From NCBI GenBank assembly GCA_021018995.1, contig CM037585.1:68512646-68576645 (forward strand): DNA of 64,000 nucleotides, written 5' to 3'. The notes beneath the pieces were generated by a model. It was given only the letters and a program-made list of their open reading frames with translations. It did no database searches and was not told the DNA's origin. The position numbers and the translations under genes are program-made. Of the stretch, positions 56,460-64,000 are shown piece by piece. The first letter of the stretch is position 1, and each line of letters begins with the position of its first letter. This stretch comes from Chloranthus sessilifolius (lineage: Eukaryota > Streptophyta > Magnoliopsida > Chloranthales > Chloranthaceae).

Positions 56460-57190
56460 TTGCTTGCTAGACAATCAAAGGCAACCTACTGCTTGGTAGA
56501 GCATAGGACTACTACCTGCTCGAGCATAGGATTGTCATTTAGAGATTTGCAACATTGCTCGGCAGATCCTCTAGTCTCGTCATAGCAATTGATGTAACAT
56601 CTATTACAACGTTGATTATTGCCTGATAGAGAATCCACAGTAACCTACTACATTCTGTAAAAGCGCCCACTTCTATAGACAGCTCTCGATAGCCATTGAC
56701 TGCTTCAGATCAGATGGTGGAGATTGCTTTTCACACAGATTTATAGCACTATGGAGCAACCTACGTCATGGATTAGTGCTTGCTAGAGAATCAATAGTAA
56801 CATACTGCATCTCGAGCATAGGACGATTGCCTGCTAGACAATCGAATGTAAACTACTGCTTCGTAGAGCGTAGGTCTGTCCCTCAAGATTTGGAACAATG
56901 TTACGTGGGTCCTCTAGTCTCGTCATATCACTTGATAATCCTTGCGAGTTGACACTCAGTACGACATTGGTTATCGCCTGCTAGACAATCAAATGTAAAC
57001 TACTGCTTCGTAGAGCGTAGGTCTGTCCCTCGAGATTTGGAATAGTGCCCAGTGGATCCTTTATTCTCATCACATCAATTGATAATCCTTGCGAGGTGAC
57101 ACTCCGTACGACATTGGTGATCGCGTGCTAGACAATCAAGTGTATACAACTACTTCGTAGTCACTCAGTGGATCCTCTAGTCTCGTCATA
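56460..57190. repeat. Tandem array, 147-bp unit
   Basis: 'ctagacaatcgaatgtaaac' anchors at 56834, 56981 and 57128 (spacing 147 each), with 'tgcttcgtagagcgtaggtc', 'tcctctagtctcgtcatatc' and 'gacactcagtacgacattgg' in each unit. A more diverged unit begins at 56467, with an intervening irregular part. The right end breaks off within a unit at about 57190. Confidence 0.85.
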
Positions 57191-58670
57191 TCAGTTAGAG
57201 GTGTATTCGGTTTGGTTTGGTCAGTTTTTTACCAAAACCACAAAGCAAACCGGTCATAATTGGTTTTTAGTTTTTAAACAATCTACAGTCTGTTTCGGCT
57301 TGGGGAGGCCCGTAATCGAAAGCAAATCGAACGTTTCGATTTTTCTTTTTGCGAAACCAAACCTGAATCTGTTCCCATCTAACCTGATCAAAGAAGGCAA
57401 TTTGGACTAGTTTGGTCGGTTTGGTCTGATCGGCCCAAAAAAAGCACAGTCCTAGTGAATATTGTCCGCTAGACTACCCACACCGAGGGATGGTAAGAAG
57501 ATCCATTGACTGGAGTATCGGGTTGGAATATGAACTCCATTGACCAATACAGCCTCCTCGGGCCTGATTGGTCCAATGGTTAGAAAATCGAATATGGGAG
57601 CCATTACTTGCACACACTTTTCAAGTGATTGCCCCAGATTACACCGAATATAAAAGAACGGCTTGCAAATTTGGTGACCTCTACTATGTAAAAACACCAT
57701 CTAAGCTGTTCGATTTGAAGGTCATGATTTAAAGATATAAATTGCAAATGATTATAACAAAATATAATTTCCATCAATTGATTAAATGGAGTCAAAGGCT
57801 ATTATATAATTCAACAATTGACTATAAATAGATCATATGACAAGTATTGTGTTTTGCTCCAATGTTATGTACTAGAGATCTATTGATCATGAGCTTCAAA
57901 TCAGATGGCTCATATAGCATTTTTACATATCACATGTACGGAAAATACCAAGTAATGTTTTTTAAATCTGGTGCAATCACTTGAAAAACGTGTGCAAGTA
58001 ATGGCTCCCTTCAAATATTTTTGGTGTCGAATCACTCTTCCCGCTCGTCCAAAGCCCAAAAATGGATTTGAATTCAAAAGTAGATGACGTAGCAGGGGGC
58101 ACATATGACTTTTCCAACGCTGGAGTTTCAAGTGAGTTAGGGCAAAAACCCTTTGGAGGGGTAGATTTTCAGAAATCGAATTCCTACCTCTCTCGTAACC
58201 GGCTGAAGATCCCTTCAGGACTAAACCCTACCCAAGGGTTTCCTACCAACATTGGTACTGCTATAGAGATCGCAGCCTAGGAGCTTTGATCAGTAGCCTT
58301 GGTAAGCACCCAATTTTTATTCAAGTCTTGCGACTGTTTGATATGGGTTCTTCCGTTCGATTCTTCTCTTTGATTTTTATAGCAGCTACCAAGTGTATGA
58401 TAAAATTCTCCAGTAGTATATCTATGATAAAACGCTCGACTGTTTAATATGGGGTAGATGCTCTTCCGTTTGATTCTTGGCTTATCTATATAAGAGTAGT
58501 ATATCTATGTAGTCAACACTTCTTTGTTTCATTTATATATATAAGCATTTACATATGCTAGAAATAAGTTACTAATATAGATAATCAATCTGGTGTATCT
58601 GTTGATGATTTGACTGTGATTTGTGTCATATATATATATACCCAATTTTTATTCGGTCTTGCAACTGTGT

Positions 58671-58710
<40 letters not shown>

Positions 58711-59440
58711 TCTCTTTCAATATGTGCAGTGAGTTAATGGGTTCAGTTCAATTTGTATTAGTCTCTAGCACACCAAATCCCCTTTCTCGGTCTGAGCTTT
58801 TGCTGAGGCCAAAAGTCGTTGTACTGTGGCCTCTATTCGCGCCCACCCCTTCACTAAAAGCGCCCACCCCTTCACTAAAAGCGCCCACCTGATGATGATG
58901 TCGTCCATAAGGTGGCGGTATTGCTTTATTTAAGTGGGCGCTTCTAATAGATCTAACCAGTTGAATTATAAATGGTGTTAAATTGGGCTAGCTTTTTTAT
59001 TTTGGTCTAGTTCTTCGTTAGCTACTCTGATTTTTGCCAGAGTCGGATATACAGTAAAATCCCTATAAACTGATTTGAAGATCTAGTGGGTCGAAGATTA
59101 CTTCGAGAAAAATTAACCCACTTGTGTGATTCAATATTTGGAATTTTCAAGACCTGCAACCCTTGTGGGAATCAATATTTTTGTATTTGAATATATTTCT
59201 TTTGTTGCTAATGAAAAAAAGCTTGTTTGACTGGCTTGCATATTGGATAGTTATTTGTCCGGTTGTTCATAGTTCGCAGGCTCCATATTCTGGTCTCCCT
59301 AGCGAGAGTAAGCATTTACTTGAGGGGAGAAGCCAATGGATCATTTTTTCTGCTTTGAATTTTTTTTTGTTCTACTGCTTTGGTGAAAAGTCATCAACGT
59401 CTAATCAAGCATTGCATATCAGTTTCAAGTCTATATGCAG
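57191..59440. other. Region without recognisable coding exon; possible gene leader
   Basis: 57400-57700 nothing clear. A stretch at 58060-58302 (moderate GC, ending ccttg|gtaagc) looks like a leader exon and may belong to the GRF gene downstream, but I cannot prove it. A phrase 'acccaatttttattc..gtcttgc(g/a)actgt' occurs at 58308 and 58640. (CT)n at 58673-58706. The 20-bp unit 'cttcactaaaagcgcccacc' is repeated at 58850-58890. Confidence 0.4.
58673..58706. repeat. (CT)n microsatellite
   Basis: Run of about 17 CT units, a few tens of bases before a possible splice acceptor (tatgtgcag at 58728). Confidence 0.95.
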
Positions 59441-59849
59441 GTTTACCCATCAAGGGCATGCCCTTGCGGTGCAAGGGCATGTGCAGTTGTCAGGTCAAAA
59501 TCTATCGATTACCCCAGTAGCTGGTTCTCCCGCTGCCCACTGGATGTATGACCCTCATTAAATGCTATTTTTTTATATGCGATCGCTGTCATTCATAAAT
59601 TACCAGTAACGTACCCTCTTCAATTATGTGTAGGAGAAAAAGCGATGCCCCTATTTCGAATGCTGTGATGAGTACCTATACAAGGATCTTCAAGAGAGCC
59701 TTCGAATCTGCGAGGCAAAATCCATGGAAGTGCAATTTCTGGAGTGTGAAATAACTATGTTGAAGAAACAAAGAAAGGAGATTATCTTCCTTACAATTTT
59801 CTTCTTCGGAGTGATTATAATGTTGTCGTATTTTAATACGAAAAAGTAG
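59441..59849 (+). CDS. GRF-type zinc-finger/membrane protein, two 3' exons
   Basis: Two exons with clean borders and compatible phase 0. Exon 59441-59545 (ctatatgcag|GTTTAC .. TGGAT|gtatga) encodes 'RACPCGARACAVVRSKSIDY' and 'PSSWFSRCPLD'. Exon 59634-59849 (ttatgtgtag|GAGAAA .. stop TAG) encodes 'EKKRCPYFECCDEYL', a coiled-coil-like stretch ('EVQFLECEITMLKKQRKE') and a hydrophobic tail ('IIFLTIFFFGVIIMLSYF'). CxCG, then FxRC, then RCPYF..CDE is the GRF zinc-finger pattern, and the C-terminal membrane anchor is common in small plant GRF proteins, which often act on nucleic acids but are mostly uncharacterised. The expected 'NPGRxF' is 'YPSSWF' here. No first exon with ATG was identified, so it may be truncated. 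Confidence 0.6.
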
Positions 59850-61429
59850 ACTTTACACATTCTGGAATGTATAAAATCAGATAATAGGGTTTATATATTT
59901 TGCGTGAGTTCGTTATGCTACAATATGTTCAGTACTAAATTTCTGGTGTGAATCTCAGTATAAGCGGGTTACTTTTTGGAGCAACGTGACTATTCTATGT
60001 TTAATTAGTATCTAATGTTGGCTTAGTTGTTTTCGTATGTGAGGATCACTTCCAGGTACAAACGACAATTTTTTCTGGAATGTATAAAATCACATTCTAC
60101 AATATGCGATCTACTTAATTAGTATCTTCTCGCAGGTGCAGACGACAGTTTTTTCTTCATGATCTTCAATAATTGCCTTATCGCATGATGAATTTAATAT
60201 ATTTGACATTTCAATGAATTTTGAATCCAGGAAGATATGATATATGATATACTTTTCGTGGCGAGGGACATATGAGGTCATTGTGGGGCAGCCGGCCCAT
60301 GGATGGAGGCCGACACAGGTATACAACTGAATCATGATTTACATATTATTACCTTTCCTGTAGTTTTATATCTCGCCATTGATAGATATAGCACTGGTTC
60401 GTCCATGATTGAGGCAGCAATTTGAATATTATTACTTTGTCGGTAGGATATGAAAAGGAAAGTTTCACTTGGGTGCGAGTTGATGTCGCACAGAACGCCA
60501 AATGAGGATGATGACCCATTCAGCTGGAATGGCGATGTCACATTTGATAGGGAGGGCGGTCTCCTTGGGTCGGGGATCAGGCGTCACTTTTAGTAGTAAT
60601 GGGGTCTTAGCCTTTTGTACTTTTCCTACATAGTTAAATGAGTACCTCTGAAAAATAAAACCTTTTGGAGAACTATATAACCTACTTCCTTCAGTGAAAG
60701 TTGACCAGTTGGTGGACTTTGCTGGTTGGATCTTTTGGGTGATCTGCTGATGGCTTCGATGTTTCCATTTTTTTGGCTTTTTTCCCAACTAATGAGACAT
60801 GGGCAAAGAAGCTATTCTAGCTATTAAGTCCACTTTGCTAGTTATCAATAAGCCTGGTGGTTGTAAGGAAAATTTATCATTTAAATTCATGAATTGGAGC
60901 TCGATGAGCTAGCTGTTTTAAGAAGGGTCCGATTATTTCCACCAATGAAAAATGTAATCTAGCTCGAGCCGAAGAGGCAATCTCACAGTTGACTTTGCTT
61001 TGAATCAGATGAGGGATTCCGGTTTTCATTACAATCTGTCACTTAGTAGGTCCCAAGATTATGTGCACAACATCGGACTGTTACTTTTTAGTTCACATTG
61101 CGCACATCGCAAAAAATGACTCTGAAATCATATCTCTACATGATAAGTGGCACATGATTTCTAGGTCATTTTTTAGAATGTGTGTCATGTGAAGTTAAAA
61201 TCTGACCATCTCATGGTGAGCCTATAACCTCAACATTTGTTATGTGAAAAATTAGAACAAGAAGCAAACTCCCTTGTCTAATTCAATGTAGCCAATGGTT
61301 CTCGGCTGAGTTGAGTTCACATTTTGACAAGATTCAAGTAATGATATCCTTTCATGATTATTTTATATAAATACAAACTTCTGTTCAATAGGAAGGCCCA
61401 TTTAGAATAATTGGCATTATGCAGTGATC
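59850..61429. other. Region without recognisable gene
   Basis: Downstream sequence of the GRF exons. A plus-strand segment at 60448-60590 ('KRKVSLGCELMSHRTPNEDD', 'DPFSWNGDVTFDREGGLLGS') is open for 47 codons and slightly richer in GC, with a possible acceptor (ggtag|GATATG). It may be an exon, but I know no relative. Confidence 0.35.
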
Positions 61430-61757
61430 TGCAGGGTTTAATGCTAAGTTGTTACTATCTTGGACTGTTGCAGGGTTTAATGCTTAGTTGTTGCTATCTA
61501 GGACTGCTGCAGAGTTTAATGCTTAGTTGTTGCTATCTAGGACTGATACGAGTCTTTGTACTTAGTTGTTGCTATCTAGGACTGCTGCAGGTTTAATGCT
61601 TAGTTGTTGCTATCTAGGATTGCTACAGGTCTTTGTACTTAGTTGTTGCTATCTAGGACTGCTGCAGGGTTTAATGCTTAGTTGTTGCTATCTATGACTG
61701 TTGTAGGTCTTTGTACTTAGTTGTTGCTATCTAGGACTGCTGCAGGTCTTTGTAAAA
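61430..61757. repeat. Minisatellite, ~39-bp unit, about 8 copies of two types
   Basis: Core 'cttagttgttgctatctagg' + 'actgctgcagg' is shared by all units, preceded by either 'gtttaatg' or 'tctttgta'. Order of types from left: A A A B A B A B, then a partial B. Units vary by one to three bases. Confidence 0.9.
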
Positions 61758-64000
61758 GTATTATACTCACTTTTAGTTGAGTGGGCTCATCGATCTTCCC
61801 TCATTTTCAAACAAAGTTGATAGGAGCTTATTAAGATTGCACCCTCACCATTCCACAATTTAGGCTATAGCATAAATTCAAACCGTTCAAATGATTAAAC
61901 ATTGTATGAATATGGACATGCCCATTAGGATATTCGAACCATTCGATTTGGGCACTTTAATATAGACCGTTATCAAATGTGCAATCAACATTGATGTGCT
62001 CAAAGTCGAAGGAACAAAAATTTTAATGGGCATCCAGAAATTTGGATGACTTGGACCAAAAATTTGTACCATGTGGCAGCCTTAAAAGTGGGTCATGTGC
62101 CATGATATCTTAAGAAGGTGGTGAGAGGCAATCTCCTGGCCCGAGTGACGGGAGTTTTTGAAAGCGAGGGACAACAGATGAGACAATTGAATCCATGTGG
62201 GGTTCAACCCGTTTAAAAGCCTTTGGATACAAGGGAATCTTGACTTTTATGGCTGCCATTTCATAGGTTGATATGAATATACTGTGTCAAATTCCCTTTC
62301 CATCAGAAGGTTTGAAGTTGAAAATGGTATAAACTTACAATTAGGGTTGTCAAACAGCTGGATCAGGCTGGGCTTTTGATAGGCCTGATTACGTTTAACT
62401 TAAAAATTTATGCTTCAACCCGTCCAGATACAAATCGATCCTGCTGGGCACAGCCTGGCTGCATTAGGGCTCATGATTTTTATTGAAGCCTAAACAGCCA
62501 TGGTCATTGAGTAAGTCAAATTTCGGTTTCCAATTTAAAAAAACAGCCACAATCAATGTTTATGGACCTGGTTTCATCAGTCTGCTGTTCGATTTTATTT
62601 ATATAAAAAAAAATTACTGGTAAAATTACCGTGCCAGTTTAATATGAAAGACTCGATACTAAGGGTTGGTGGGTCGGAGATTGGATAAAAGATCATCCTT
62701 ACTCTGAATTATGGATATTCGAAACCATGACAATTTCTAGCCCTATCTTTATAAATTATCTACATGCTGCTAGTTATTGAGGTACCACTTAGCTACCAAA
62801 TGGATTTGGGTCCAGATCAGGTCTGGTTGGAGTGGAACCAAAATTGGACCTAGTTTCCAGTTGGGTTCCGAATTTTGGATTGTAACTGATATAAGATAAA
62901 CAGTTTAGATCAATTCATGTTTCTAGAAAGCAAACTTCATTCATTTAATCAATTAGGGGTTTCCTCTAGACTGATCGACATGACTTAAATGTGCAAAGCA
63001 ATTCAAAAGTACTGAGATTCCCTCAAGTGATAAAAATATATATATCATCACCATGCAAGGACTCTACTAATGTCACAGCTGGTTGTCTCTCTATTATTTT
63101 ACTTATATATTATGTAATATATTAGACCCCCCTAGATACTACCTTTGTATGAGAGTCCCAGTTTTGTTCCCAATGATAGCCAATAATTAAGACCCTCTAT
63201 CATTCTGAGTCACGTTCGATTATTGATCCTTGGAGAAACATTTGGCCTAATCATTCTTGTTATTGAATTGTTAAGAGTTAAACTTCAACCTCTCCAAAAG
63301 CACAACTTCTTTATTTTAGAAAGCTCTTTGCAAAAAAGGCAATGTGAAGTTTGGACATGCATGCTCATATCCAATATTTTAATCAAGAATAGGTTCCACT
63401 GCATGTTACAACAAATACTTCAGCCAAAACTACTATATGTAGCAAGATGATACAAATTTAGATATTACATTTTTTTTTTATACATGAAATAAATGCATTG
63501 CATAAAAGAAAACGAATAGCTTTATAATACACCCTAAAATATATATATATATATATATATACATGTATATATATATATATACAACTGGTTTATAAATTGT
63601 GTACAACTCTGATCAATCTCAGATAGTTTTTCCATCCTTGTGTGTTGTACGTAAAACGATATAGAATACTGAGTTGAGTTGGTGAGACACATGACAAGAG
63701 TGCCAGCCAACAATCTTCCTTCAAAAACCTTTGGGATGTGCAGGATGTTGATGAGTGCTACTGATCGGTCAAAAGTGTACTTTCACTGATTTGTGCTCAT
63801 AATAATTGGGCACATCCCGAGGCTTGACCATTTGATAAGAAGGAGATTGACCAAAGTGCCAAGACTGGCACTCTGGTCGGGTACCTAATAATAACTTTAC
63901 TGAGTTCAAATATATGCATAAATAAAATAGAATACAGAGATGAAATGAGGGTATGCATGTTACTATGTTAATGAAGAAAAAAAAATTACAAGAATTTAAA
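61758..64000. other. Region without recognisable gene
   Basis: AT-rich. An (AT)n microsatellite lies at 63540-63581. The segment at 63700-63890 resembles 34760-34960 ('ggcttgaccatttga', 'gaaggagattga', 'ggtacctaata'), a possible dispersed repeat. No coding sequence with support. Confidence 0.45.

Noticed and set aside
58062-58280. A 72-codon frame as a protein gene
   Set aside because: No similarity recognised, and the segment looks more like a leader exon ending in a splice donor at 58302.
59163-59561. A 132-codon plus-strand frame
   Set aside because: It overlaps the GRF exon in another frame; the GRF frame carries the zinc-finger cysteines and correct splice borders.

Overview
The window is nuclear DNA of a flowering plant. 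Signs are Ty3/gypsy elements of the plant Athila and Tat lineages, CACTA-type DNA transposons and MITEs, GT..AG introns, and fragments of plant nuclear genes (exportin-1, PIG-B, RecX, F-box/LRR 15, ABCG/PDR, NUA/TPR nucleoporin, rhamnogalacturonan lyase). I cannot name the species. There is no bacterial-style operon, and I saw no rRNA, tRNA or CRISPR. I found no complete conventional host gene. The best candidate for a live gene is a small split gene for a GRF-type zinc-finger/membrane protein at 59.4-59.85 kb.

The left two thirds (1-41.1 kb) is a nest of transposons. A Tat-like Ty3/gypsy fossil (plus strand) forms the frame: pol pieces at 8220-8590 and 23509-25400, a 3' region to 28027, and an LTR at 28028-28836 that resumes at 40453-41103. 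Its pol is split at 8590/23509 by an Athila-like element on the minus strand (8591-23508). That element is itself interrupted by a 3.8 kb solo LTR (11058-14862, near-matching 5-bp target repeats) and by a second, Athila-like solo LTR (about 18495-20085). Left of the frame lie an inverted LTR of the same Tat family (about 7240-8219) and a second Athila-like element running off the window edge (1-7008). All LTR elements here are broken fossils.

The LTR of the Tat frame is split right beside its TATA box by an 11.6 kb CACTA transposon (28837-40452; TIR CACTACGT(G/C)AAAA; target duplication TAC). No transposase was seen in it. It carries exon-intron pieces of at least five unrelated host genes: PIG-B, RecX, exportin-1, F-box/LRR 15 and an ABCG transporter. 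This is a Pack-CACTA, or gene-capturing element. The exportin-1 and RecX exons lie next to each other, on the same strand, in compatible splice phase. It is the most interesting object in the window.

The right third (41-64 kb) is gene-poor. It holds several tandem arrays (39/78 bp at 43.5 kb, 136-139 bp at 46.6 kb, 147 bp at 56.8 kb, 39 bp at 61.4 kb), MITEs, and decayed exons of the nucleoporin NUA followed by the last two exons of a rhamnogalacturonan lyase, all on the plus strand. The GRF zinc-finger exons follow. The last 2 kb hold no recognisable gene.
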